The position numbers and the translations under genes are program-made. The notes under the pieces are model-generated. The model saw only the letters and a list, made by a program, of their open reading frames with translations, made no database searches and was not told where the DNA came from. A DNA stretch of 10,522 nucleotides from an uncultured Bacilli bacterium (GTDB taxonomy: Bacteria > Bacillota_I > Bacilli_A > RFN20 > CAG-449): NCBI GenBank assembly GCA_947593895.1, contig CANQDY010000040.1, forward strand, positions 1-10,522. The letters are read 5' to 3'. Shown in pieces: positions 1 to 7,246 of the stretch. How positions within the stretch are numbered: the stretch's first letter is position 1; each line of letters begins with the position of its first letter.

Positions 1-353
1 GTATATTATCTGCTTTTGTATGTGCGATTACTATTGATAAACTCTTCGTTGGAGTATCTAAAGAATTTATCGCCCAAATTGTTACCGATAAATATGAAGA
101 ACTTAACCAAAGGGTTATTAAAGAATTGGATCGAACTACCACTATTCTTGATGTTACTGGAGGATATTCAAAATCGCCAAAGAAAATGGTTATGATATCC
201 TTTACTATGAGTCAATATTCAAAATTAACAACTTTAATATCAACGATTGATAAAAAAGCATTTGTTACAATTCATAGAGCGCATGAAATTAACGGAAATG
301 GTTTTTCCTTTGATTCAGATCACAAAATAGAGGATCATAAGCAAGATGAATAA
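1..353 (+). CDS. YitT/DUF2179 family membrane protein, C-terminal part (5' end outside window)
   Basis: This is the 3' end of a gene that begins before the window; the first complete codon is at base 3 and the stop is TAA at 351-353. The visible part starts in what looks like the last membrane segment (ILSAFVCAITIDKLFVG). It continues into a soluble domain with the layout of the DUF2179 domain that ends YitT-family proteins: a strand around TTTILDVTGGYS, a strand KKMVMISFTMSQY, and the closing block DKKAFVTIHRAHEINGNGF, which matches the family's typical 'AFV....HEV.G.GF' ending. YitT proteins are multi-pass inner-membrane proteins of unknown molecular function; the C-terminal domain is thought to be regulatory or ligand-binding. 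The gene overlaps the next by 8 bases, so the two are probably cotranscribed. Family assignment is from remembered family patterns, not a search. Confidence 0.85.
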   Translation, partial: ILSAFVCAITIDKLFVGVSKEFIAQIVTDKYEELNQRVIKELDRTTTILDVTGGYSKSPKKMVMISFTMSQYSKLTTLISTIDKKAFVTIHRAHEINGNGFSFDSDHKIEDHKQDE

Positions 354-855
354 GGAATTAATTTTAACTATTATAGTAAGTATTATTTTAGTGATTCTAA
401 TAATCATATTAATTTTAATAAGAAATATAGAAAAACGCAAAAAAGAAATTTACAAAAATCTCATTGAAAAATACGAAAGCTATTTCCAAAATCTAAATTT
501 AGTTGATAATCAATATCTACCAATCATTGAAGATTTCTCCACGAATGTTGATTTTAAATTATCTAGCAAAGGAGATTATGATAAATATATTAATTATTCA
601 ATCAAAAAAAGATATCGCTTTGTAAGGGATAAAATGATTTATTTTTTTAATAACTCAATGAAAAATAAAGCGAAAATTAAAGAAATAGATGGTAAAAAAT
701 ATTACCTAATTAATACTAATATCTATCACCTTGATATTTTAGCTAATTTTGAAGCTGGCACTCATATATTAGCAAAATATAATATTATCAATGAAAATGG
801 AATACTAAAAATGGTAATAGACGATAGTCAGGAGGATTATAATGAAAAAAAATAA
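346..855 (+). CDS. Unrecognised 169-aa single-span membrane protein
   Basis: I do not recognise this protein. It starts with a strongly hydrophobic segment of Ile, Leu and Val at about residues 5-26, followed at once by a positive stretch (RNIEKRKKE). This predicts an N-terminal anchor, with the positive cluster suggesting a cytoplasmic C-terminal domain. The rest is soluble, rich in Lys, Ile, Tyr and Asn, with no Cys and no motif I can name. Residues about 80-110 look helical and basic; residues about 110-160 look like a small beta-rich unit (KKYYLINTNIYHLDILANFEAG). The start ATG overlaps the YitT gene's end and has an AGAGG site 12 bases upstream at 329-333. Its 3' end overlaps the S41 protease start by 14 bases. 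Position and overlap support a real, cotranscribed gene, possibly linked to the protease or the YitT protein, but nothing shows its function. Confidence 0.72.
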   Translation: MNKELILTIIVSIILVILIIILILIRNIEKRKKEIYKNLIEKYESYFQNLNLVDNQYLPIIEDFSTNVDFKLSSKGDYDKYINYSIKKRYRFVRDKMIYFFNNSMKNKAKIKEIDGKKYYLINTNIYHLDILANFEAGTHILAKYNIINENGILKMVIDDSQEDYNEKK

Positions 856-2560
856 AATACTAGTTGTTGGCCTAATTGGTTTATCAATCACTTTAACTGG
901 TTGCAATATGAATATCAGTAATAACAACTCAAATATATCAAATATCAGTAATATTTATGAATTTTTAAAACAACATTATTATATTGAGGTCACAGAGAGG
1001 GATTTGTTAGATGGAATGATTTACGGATTAACTGAATCTTTCGATGATCCTTTTACTTATTATACCTCTATGGCTAATGGTGAAACTCAGGATTACTCTT
1101 CAAGTGGAGTTGGTCTTGGCTTTTCAAGAACCGCTTATTATGGCGAAGTTTATGTAAAGGAAATAATGAAAAATAGTCCCGCAGAAACTGCAGGATTAAA
1201 AGAGCAGGACATCATTACTCGAGTTAGAAATATTAATAATGACGGCACCTATGGTAATGACTATATAATTAAAAATTATACTTCCGATAAATGGAGTAAT
1301 ATTTTTTTAGGCGATGACCAAAGCAAAGTTGAAATTTATATAAAACGTAAGGATGCAACCGGAGTTTATCAGGAAATTAAAGAACCAATTGTTGTAACTC
1401 GCGGAGCCTATAATGTTGATAAAGTCAAACTTAGAGAGTTTACAAATGTTGATGGCTATTCTGAAGCTTATATCACTATCTCTTCGTTTTTAGGTGATAA
1501 AGGAATGGGAGAAACAACTCCACAAAACGAACTTAAAGATATTTTTGAAAATCAAATTTTTGTTAACAAAGATGATACATTAGATCACCTAATTTTAGAT
1601 TTAAGAGGTAATGGTGGTGGCTATGTTGATAACTGTGTTGAAACATTAGGTTTATTTATTCCAAAAGGAGAAGTAACCACCTATTACTTATATGCTGATG
1701 GAAGATATGAAGCACTAAACAATAATAAAATTAATGTTCAATATACAGATAGAATCAATGATATTACTGTTATTGTTGATAGTAATACTGCAAGTGCAGG
1801 AGAATCTTTTGCGGTTGGTTTAAGAGATAGCAAATTTACCAAAGATAAAACTCATATTGTCGGTCAAGTAAGTTATGGAAAGGGGATAGCCCAAAGTTTT
1901 ATCTCATTATTTGGCGATGGTTCATTAATTCGTTATACTTTTGCAAAAGTTTGTTCTCCATCAAAAGCTTGCATTAATAAAAGAGGAATTGTACCAGAAG
2001 TTTTCTTAGGAGAAGAATATATTGATTACAATCTATATCAAAAATATATTGATGGAGTAAATTCAAATGATCAACTATCGCTGGAAGATAAAGAATTAAT
2101 TTTAAAAAGAATTAATATGTTGCTCTATTCTTCTTATAATGATTTTGAAGTAGCAATAAAAGCTTTAGCGGCAAAATATAATATTAAAGAAACTAAAGGA
2201 ATTTATACTAATAAAATAGCAGAAATTTTAGCAGATAAAATCTATGACAATTTCACTATTAATTTAGGTACAAATGTTTATGTTAGTTATGTTGATGGGG
2301 TTAATAATAATGATTATTTATCCTCATCTCAACGTATCTTCATCAAAGAAAAAATCAATTTTTTAATGGGAGCAAATTATAATAGTTTTGACCAAGCTTT
2401 AAAAGCATTTCAAATTAAATATGGAATTGAAAATGAAGAACATATTTACGATAAAAATAGCGCTGATTTATTGCAAGGACTAGTCTATGATATTCATGAT
2501 AAAAATTATAATCACGTTATTGAGCAGGTAAAAGAAAAATATGGTTCAAAGAAAATTTAA
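842..2560 (+). CDS. S41 family (carboxy-terminal processing) serine protease, lipoprotein, with PDZ and duplicated C-terminal domain
   Basis: 572 aa. The N-terminus is a lipoprotein signal peptide (hydrophobic residues 6-17, lipobox LTGC with the lipidated Cys at 21), so the mature protein should be anchored outside the cytoplasmic membrane. An Asn/Ser-rich linker follows. A PDZ domain spans about residues 88-175 (GVGLGFS, then NSPAETAGLKEQDII). The peptidase core carries LILDLRGNGGG (250-260), the serine motif TASAGE with probable nucleophile Ser318, and SYGKGIAQ with general-base Lys347 and Gln351. This is the Ser-Lys arrangement of Prc/CtpA/CtpB proteases, so it is probably active. The Ser-to-Lys spacing is 29 residues, against 25 in CtpB and Prc, because of a longer loop. 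After residue 400 come two copies of a 68-residue domain resembling peptidoglycan-binding repeats, which would direct the protease to the wall. An SD (GGAGG, 831-835) precedes the ATG. The gene overlaps uvrB by 20 bases. Confidence 0.92.
   Translation: MKKNKILVVGLIGLSITLTGCNMNISNNNSNISNISNIYEFLKQHYYIEVTERDLLDGMIYGLTESFDDPFTYYTSMANGETQDYSSSGVGLGFSRTAYYGEVYVKEIMKNSPAETAGLKEQDIITRVRNINNDGTYGNDYIIKNYTSDKWSNIFLGDDQSKVEIYIKRKDATGVYQEIKEPIVVTRGAYNVDKVKLREFTNVDGYSEAYITISSFLGDKGMGETTPQNELKDIFENQIFVNKDDTLDHLILDLRGNGGGYVDNCVETLGLFIPKGEVTTYYLYADGRYEALNNNKINVQYTDRINDITVIVDSNTASAGESFAVGLRDSKFTKDKTHIVGQVSYGKGIAQSFISLFGDGSLIRYTFAKVCSPSKACINKRGIVPEVFLGEEYIDYNLYQKYIDGVNSNDQLSLEDKELILKRINMLLYSSYNDFEVAIKALAAKYNIKETKGIYTNKIAEILADKIYDNFTINLGTNVYVSYVDGVNNNDYLSSSQRIFIKEKINFLMGANYNSFDQALKAFQIKYGIENEEHIYDKNSADLLQGLVYDIHDKNYNHVIEQVKEKYGSKKI
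2045..2491 (+). repeat. Tandem 68-residue domain duplication in the S41 protease C-terminus
   Basis: Residues 402-469 (bases 2045-2248) and 483-550 (2288-2491) of the protease align without gaps over 68 positions with 28 identities. Shared anchors are Y-[IV]-DGVN-x-ND-x-LS near the start, the block YN-x-F-x(2)-A-x-KA in the middle, a KY-x-I pair, IY, and YD at the end. The pattern (helix, loop, A-x-KA-x(3)-KYxI, then IYxxxxAxxL) resembles the peptidoglycan-binding PG_binding_1 fold, where a 'fQ..xGL..dG..G..T...L' motif is typical. That domain identity is an inference. The duplication itself is visible in the translation, and the DNA copies are diverged, so it is an old protein-level repeat. 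Confidence 0.75.
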
Positions 2561-4508
2561 ATTAGTAGCCCCTTATAAGCCAACCGGAGATCAACCAGAA
2601 GCAATTGAAGAATTAGTTAATGGAATTAAAGAAAATAAAAAATTTCAAGTTCTTTTAGGAGCAACCGGAACTGGAAAAACTTTTACTGTTGGAAATGTAA
2701 TTGAAAAAATTAATAAGCCAACTTTAGTATTAGTTCATAATAAAACTTTAGCGGGTCAACTTTATTCTGAATTTAAAGAACTTTTCCCGGAAAATCGAGT
2801 AGAATATTTTGTTTCAAATTTTGATTTTTATCAACCGGAAGCCTATATGCCTTCAACCGATACTTATATTGAAAAGAACGCCCAAATGAATGATGAAATT
2901 GAAATTATGCGTTGTTCAGCAATTAATTCGGTTTTAGAACGTTCCGATACCATTGTTATTGCGTCTGTTGCTTCGATTTATGGATTATCTGATCCAAATG
3001 AATACCGCAACTTAGTTTTTATGGTTCATGTTAATGATGAAATTGATCGAAAAAAATTTATCAGTCGCTTAATTTCTAGTCAGTATAGTCGGAATAATTT
3101 AACCTTAAATTCTGGAGATTTTCGTATTAGAGGCGATGTTATAGAAATATGTATGCCATCTAATAAAGACCATATAATTAGAATCGTTATGGATGAATGG
3201 GATACAGTTGAAAATATTGAAGAAGTTGATTCACTTACTGGTGAATTAATTCATCGTTATGATGAACTTCCAATTTATCCGGCACATGAATATGCTTCTG
3301 GCCAAGAAAGAATAAAAAAAGCAGTTGAATCAATCAAAGACGAATTAGTTGAACGTCTAAACTATTTTCACGAAAATGGGAAACTACTTGAAGAACAACG
3401 TTTAGAGCAAAGAACACGCTATGATATGGAGCAATTATTAGAATTTGGATTCTGCTCAGGAATTGAAAACTATTCTCGTCATATTGATGGACGACCAGCC
3501 GGATCAACTCCATATACTTTGTTTGATTATTTTCCGGAAGATTATTTGTTAATAGTTGATGAATCACATGTTTCTTTTCCTCAAGTAAGAGGAATGTTTA
3601 ATGGTGATCGATCAAGAAAGCAAACGCTTGTTGATTATGGCTTTCGCTTACCATCTGCATTAGATAATAGACCTTTAAATTTTGAAGAATTTGAAAATAA
3701 AATTCATCAAGTAATTTGTACTTCAGCAACACCAGGAGATTATGAACTTGATAAAACACAAGGTCAATATATTCAGCAAATTATCCGTCCAACCGGATTA
3801 ATTGATCCTCTTATTGAGGTAAAAGATGTTCTTAATCCAGTTATTGATTTAATCAGTGAAATTGATGAAGTTTTAAAAAGAAACGAAAGAGTAATGGTAG
3901 TTACTCTAACAATTAAAGATGCTGAAAATTTAACTAATTTTCTAAAAGAAAGAGGTTATAAAGTCAGTTATTTACACAACGAAACTAAGACACTTGAAAG
4001 AACTCAAATTATATATCAATTACGAAAAGGTAAATACGATATTTTAGTAGGTATTAACTTATTAAGAGAAGGATTAGATATTCCAGAAGTTAGTTTAATT
4101 ACGATTTTTGATGCAGACAAAGAAGGATTCTTAAGAAGCGAACGATCACTAATTCAAATTATCGGAAGAGCCGCAAGAAATGTTAATGGTCGTGTTATAA
4201 TGTACGCTAATCGAATTACTGATTCAATGCAAAAGGCAATTAACGAAACAATGCGTAGAAGAGCCATTCAAGAAAAATACAATTTAGAACATCACATTAT
4301 TCCTAAGACTATTATTAAGGAAATCAGAGAGCCATTAAAAATTAAAGATCGCACAATTAATATTGACAAAAATACAAAAATGACCCGAAGCGAAAAAGAA
4401 TTATATATTAAAGAAATCGAAAAAGAAATGAAAAAAGCCGCCAAAGAACTCGATTTTGAAAAAGCAATGAATTTAAGAGATATCTTATTTGAATTAAGAG
4501 GTGAATAA
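2541..4508 (+). CDS. uvrB: UvrB, excinuclease ABC subunit B
   Basis: 655 aa, normal length for UvrB, the damage-verifying helicase-like subunit of nucleotide excision repair. It is loaded by UvrA and recruits UvrC for dual incision. Visible landmarks: Walker A GATGTGKT (40-47), beta-hairpin region VSNFDFYQPEAYMP (91-104), DESH box (340-343), the block NGDRSRKQTLVDYGFRLPSALDNRP, SATPGDYE, and helicase motifs INLLREGLDIPEVSL and QIIGRAARN (539-547). A C-terminal UVR domain (about 616-655) contains a coiled-coil-like EKEMKKAAKELDFEKAMNLRD, the UvrC contact. The hairpin differs from the usual YYDYY: it reads NFDFY, losing three of four tyrosines. The start overlaps the protease gene by 20 bases; only a weak AGG (2526-2528) precedes it, so translational coupling is likely. 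uvrA is not adjacent on either side. Confidence 0.97.
   Translation: MVQRKFKLVAPYKPTGDQPEAIEELVNGIKENKKFQVLLGATGTGKTFTVGNVIEKINKPTLVLVHNKTLAGQLYSEFKELFPENRVEYFVSNFDFYQPEAYMPSTDTYIEKNAQMNDEIEIMRCSAINSVLERSDTIVIASVASIYGLSDPNEYRNLVFMVHVNDEIDRKKFISRLISSQYSRNNLTLNSGDFRIRGDVIEICMPSNKDHIIRIVMDEWDTVENIEEVDSLTGELIHRYDELPIYPAHEYASGQERIKKAVESIKDELVERLNYFHENGKLLEEQRLEQRTRYDMEQLLEFGFCSGIENYSRHIDGRPAGSTPYTLFDYFPEDYLLIVDESHVSFPQVRGMFNGDRSRKQTLVDYGFRLPSALDNRPLNFEEFENKIHQVICTSATPGDYELDKTQGQYIQQIIRPTGLIDPLIEVKDVLNPVIDLISEIDEVLKRNERVMVVTLTIKDAENLTNFLKERGYKVSYLHNETKTLERTQIIYQLRKGKYDILVGINLLREGLDIPEVSLITIFDADKEGFLRSERSLIQIIGRAARNVNGRVIMYANRITDSMQKAINETMRRRAIQEKYNLEHHIIPKTIIKEIREPLKIKDRTINIDKNTKMTRSEKELYIKEIEKEMKKAAKELDFEKAMNLRDILFELRGE
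4497..4504 (+). promoter_or_regulatory. Shine-Dalgarno site setting the esterase start at GTG 4510
   Basis: AGAGGTGA lies inside the last codons of uvrB and ends 5 bases before the GTG at 4510, an ideal distance. A GTG at 4501 in the same frame lies within this site and could not use it, so 4510 is the better start. Confidence 0.7.
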
Positions 4509-4509
4509 A

Positions 4510-5604
4510 GTGAATAAAACTTTAAAAATTAAAAATTATATTAAAGATCGTGAATGTCATATTTTATTATTTAATGGTAATGATATATTAATTAATAAAA
4601 TCGATATTACCTATGAAAGCAGTGGTAACAAGAATATATCACTTGATTTTGATCTTAACCAAATTAAAAAAATTGTATTTAAAAGTTATCGATTAAAATC
4701 TGAAGCAATCTATTTAAGTAAATATACACCTTCTTTAAGTGTAAAATATGTAAGTTCCACAAATAGTATAAATGTCGATTTTATTTCTATTCCAAATATA
4801 AAGAATGGCAAAGTTTATTCAAAAATATTTAAAAGCGACAAACTAAGTTATCGCCATAAAAAAATAAACACCTATATTTATGAGCAAAAAAAGCGAGAAA
4901 ACGAAAAATATCAATTAATCATTGCTTTTGATGGTCAAAATTTATTTTCTAAAAGAGGCACAAATGACTATACCAAAGATAATGATAATTATGGAGGATG
5001 GCAACTTGATCAAGTGTTAAACCAAATCTACTCAATAAATAAAACTCCATTTTTAGTGATTTCAATTGATAATGCCACTAAATATAGAGATAAAGAACTT
5101 ACAATATCTCAAAACTTTGGCACAATTAATAAACAAGTATTAAAAACAAATAAAGTCTTTGGCAAAGGTTGCTTAGAAACTCTTGCCGATTTTATAATGA
5201 CTGATTTATTTGATTATGTAAAATCAAATTATAATGTTGATCTAAATAACGTTGGTATTTTAGGTTCTTCAAGTGGAGGACTTGCTAGCTTTTATATTGG
5301 ATTAAAATATAGTAATGTATTTAAATATATTTTATCTTTCTCACCAGCAATATTCTTTTACATGCCAGATGTTTTAAATAAATTAATTATTGATAATACA
5401 CATTTACCTAAATTATATATATCCGGAGGCTATCGTTCATTTTTAGAAAGAGCAATTACTGACTTTGTTGATATTTATTCAATGTATCTATATAAGATCT
5501 ATCCTCAAGAAAAATTATTAGTTCGTGTTGATGAAGACTATGATCATAACGAACTTCAATGGAGATTTCTCCTTCCTGAAGCCTTTGATTTTTCTATTAA
5601 ATAA
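4510..5604 (+). CDS. Alpha/beta-hydrolase, putative esterase (esterase D-like family)
   Basis: 364 aa from the chosen GTG. The C-terminal two thirds match the alpha/beta-hydrolase 'Esterase' family (feruloyl esterase / enterochelin esterase / S-formylglutathione hydrolase type). The core begins with LIIAFDGQNLFS (136-147), continues with GGWQLDQVL and FLVISIDNATKYRD, and has a nucleophile elbow ILGSSSGGLASF with Ser254. The segment near YDHNELQWRFLLPEAF carries the likely catalytic His346. The acidic member is probably an Asp before it, not assigned here. The first 100 or so residues form a separate beta-rich region, perhaps an N-terminal beta-sandwich as in enterochelin esterases. There is no signal peptide, so a cytoplasmic enzyme is likely. 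The substrate cannot be read from sequence. The gene starts one base after the uvrB stop and is the last in its operon. Confidence 0.85.
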   Translation: MNKTLKIKNYIKDRECHILLFNGNDILINKIDITYESSGNKNISLDFDLNQIKKIVFKSYRLKSEAIYLSKYTPSLSVKYVSSTNSINVDFISIPNIKNGKVYSKIFKSDKLSYRHKKINTYIYEQKKRENEKYQLIIAFDGQNLFSKRGTNDYTKDNDNYGGWQLDQVLNQIYSINKTPFLVISIDNATKYRDKELTISQNFGTINKQVLKTNKVFGKGCLETLADFIMTDLFDYVKSNYNVDLNNVGILGSSSGGLASFYIGLKYSNVFKYILSFSPAIFFYMPDVLNKLIIDNTHLPKLYISGGYRSFLERAITDFVDIYSMYLYKIYPQEKLLVRVDEDYDHNELQWRFLLPEAFDFSIK

Positions 5605-5865
5605 CATTAATTAAGATTAAAATAATATTCGTCTTTATATCAAAATTTTTTAGTTGATTTAGATATTATTTTAGATTATTTAATCATATGTCTAAACCAT
5701 AACTCGTGCTATTTATTCTCATAATGATCTGACTTATTAGTTTATAAAAAGTTAATAATTAAAGGTAATTTTATTTATAAACCTAAGATATAATTATCAA
5801 CATTATTTCTTTTTTCTTATCTATATTTCAATGTTAATTGTAATTTCTTAAACAAATAAAAAAAT
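5605..5865. other. AT-rich intergenic gap between convergent units, no gene seen
   Basis: No frame holds a convincing coding sequence. The only structure I see is an imperfect inverted repeat: TTAG+TTTATAAA at 5737-5748 against TTTATAAACCTAA at 5774-5786, with one unpaired C and a 25-base spacer. At this base composition it could be chance. A few less AT-rich words (about 5696-5735) might be decayed gene sequence, but I cannot link them to any protein. Confidence 0.5.
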
Positions 5866-5922
5866 CTTTCCATACTATTCTTAATTTTATAATTTAATAG
5901 TGTTTAGTATTGAAAGTTTTTT
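5866..5922. terminator. Bidirectional intrinsic terminator between the convergent operons
   Basis: CTTTCCATACTA (5866-5877) pairs with TAGTATTGAAAG, read at 5905-5916. That gives 11 of 12 pairs with one C/T mismatch, around a 27-base loop. The plus strand continues TTTTTT (5917-5922). On the minus strand the A-run just left of the stem (5859-5864) reads as a T-run. The element therefore suits the ends of both the esterase (plus) and the ATP-grasp gene (minus). Confidence 0.8.
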
Positions 5923-5930
5923 ATTTATAT

Positions 5931-7118
5931 TTATTGACTACAGAAGACATTAAATGCCATCAATTCATCATAAGAATCAGTTCTGATAAAGAAGAACTCT
6001 TTGCCCATCGCTCCTGCAATAATGTCAGCGTTATAATCATGATTAACAATCTTATCACCAAAACGCCGATAAATATCTTCTGCAGAATGTAAATAATTAT
6101 TTTGTGGTCTTCTTCCATAATATCCACAATAATATTGTGGCAAAGATTGATTTTCATCAGTATTATTATAAACTATAGCATCAGCCCAAATTCGATATGT
6201 TGAAACACTATGTGCGTAATTAATCATATCTGGAGTATATCCTCCTGGGCTTCTCATATTTACTTCTAATCCAATAATATCGCCTTTTTTGCCTAACCCA
6301 GCTTTATCATTTTTTAATCTAAAGAATTCTAAATGAAAATAACGATCTTTTGCATCAAATGCTTTTAAAACTCTTCTACCTACATTTTCTAAATCTTTAG
6401 GACAGGTATTATTACAATAATAAAAAACATCACTAACTCGATTTACAACTTCCATAATTGGTGTTGGAAACACTTCATTAGAAAAAAATATCGGTTCATT
6501 ATTTTTATTTACAATTCCATCAAAACTAATCAAATCTCCATCAATATATTCTTCCATAATATATTTAATTGATGGAAAATCATGATTATAGAATCTTTCA
6601 AGTTCTTCCATATTATTTATTTTATAAGTATGATAAGCACCAACACCATTATCTGGTTTTACAATAACTGGAAACCCAACCTTTTTAATAAATTCAATTC
6701 CTTTTTCCAAAGTTGAAGGAATATGATAACGTGCGGTTTGTACTTTCGCCTTTTTATAGCAAATCTTCATTGCTTCTTTAGATTTAAAGAAATTAATTTC
6801 ATCATCTTTTTTGCCCGTATTTACATTAAAATCAGTTCTCAGATGAGCATCAAGTTCCAACCAATATTCATTATTTGATTCAATATAATCAATTTTCCCA
6901 TATTTTGATGCAAAATAAGCAACCGCTCTATAAACATCATCATACCATTCCATATTATTAACACGATAATAATCAGTTAAACTATCCTTTAGTTCATCAG
7001 GTAAATTATCATAAAAATTGCTACCAACTCCTAAAACATTAACTCCACGATTTTTTAATTCTTTACAAAAATTGAAGAAATTCTTTGGAAATTCAGGAGA
7101 AATAAATACAAAATTCAT
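5931..7118 (-). CDS. ATP-grasp domain protein, orphan carboxylate-amine ligase
   Basis: 395 aa from the chosen start. The N-terminal part (about 1-100) looks like a Rossmann-like pre-ATP-grasp domain (MNFVFISPEFP, then GVNVLGVGS). The ATP-grasp fold follows: FPVIVKPDNGVGA (149-161, Lys154 for nucleotide binding), the hinge stretch IMEEYIDGD (187-195), YFHLEFF (260-266) and IGLEVNMRSPGG (282-293), where Glu285 and Asn287 are the expected Mg-ATP ligands. Such enzymes join a carboxylate to an amine or thiol through an acyl-phosphate. The acceptor cannot be told from sequence, and no peptide or amino-acid ligase partner lies beside it. A longer ORF starts at 7157, but its 13 extra residues (very basic) precede a strong SD. 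The ATG at 7118 follows that SD and begins directly with the domain. The gene ends at the bidirectional terminator. Confidence 0.85.
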   Translation of the reverse strand: MNFVFISPEFPKNFFNFCKELKNRGVNVLGVGSNFYDNLPDELKDSLTDYYRVNNMEWYDDVYRAVAYFASKYGKIDYIESNNEYWLELDAHLRTDFNVNTGKKDDEINFFKSKEAMKICYKKAKVQTARYHIPSTLEKGIEFIKKVGFPVIVKPDNGVGAYHTYKINNMEELERFYNHDFPSIKYIMEEYIDGDLISFDGIVNKNNEPIFFSNEVFPTPIMEVVNRVSDVFYYCNNTCPKDLENVGRRVLKAFDAKDRYFHLEFFRLKNDKAGLGKKGDIIGLEVNMRSPGGYTPDMINYAHSVSTYRIWADAIVYNNTDENQSLPQYYCGYYGRRPQNNYLHSAEDIYRRFGDKIVNHDYNADIIAGAMGKEFFFIRTDSYDELMAFNVFCSQ

Positions 7119-7125
7119 CCAAAAA

Positions 7126-7135
7126 CACCTCTTTC
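7126..7135 (-). promoter_or_regulatory. Shine-Dalgarno site setting the ATP-grasp start at 7118
   Basis: On the minus strand this reads GAAAGAGGTG and stands 7 bases before the ATG ending at 7118. It is one of the best SD matches in the window and argues against the upstream in-frame ATG at 7157. Confidence 0.75.
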
Positions 7136-7138
7136 TTT

Positions 7139-7183
7139 TCAAAATTATTTTAACCATTATTGATTACTATTCAATAATTTTGA
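7139..7183 (-). promoter_or_regulatory. Candidate promoter with perfect inverted repeat upstream of the ATP-grasp gene
   Basis: TCAAAATTATT (7139-7149) and AATAATTTTGA (7173-7183) form a perfect 11-base inverted repeat with a 23-base spacer. On the minus strand a weak promoter fits inside it: TTGAAT (7169-7174), 16 bases, then TAAAAT (7147-7152). The two repeat arms therefore cover the -35 and -10 boxes, which would suit a repressor or activator operator or a DNA-loop site. No U-tract follows, so it is not an intrinsic terminator. The promoter boxes are only moderate matches. Confidence 0.4.
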
Positions 7184-7246
7184 CATTTAAAAATAATGAA
7201 AGTGTTTACTTAAAATCATATAAAATAAAACATAAATATTGAAAAA

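Noticed and set aside
3334..3567. Minus-strand ORF inside uvrB
   Set aside because: Antisense shadow of a strongly conserved uvrB segment.
5910..6157. ORFs on both strands overlapping the 3' end of the ATP-grasp gene
   Set aside because: Shadow frames of a clear family member; no SD and no recognisable protein.
7018..7242. Plus-strand ORF over the ATP-grasp start region
   Set aside because: Opposite-strand shadow of the gene's N-terminal codons; its tail is low-complexity intergenic translation.
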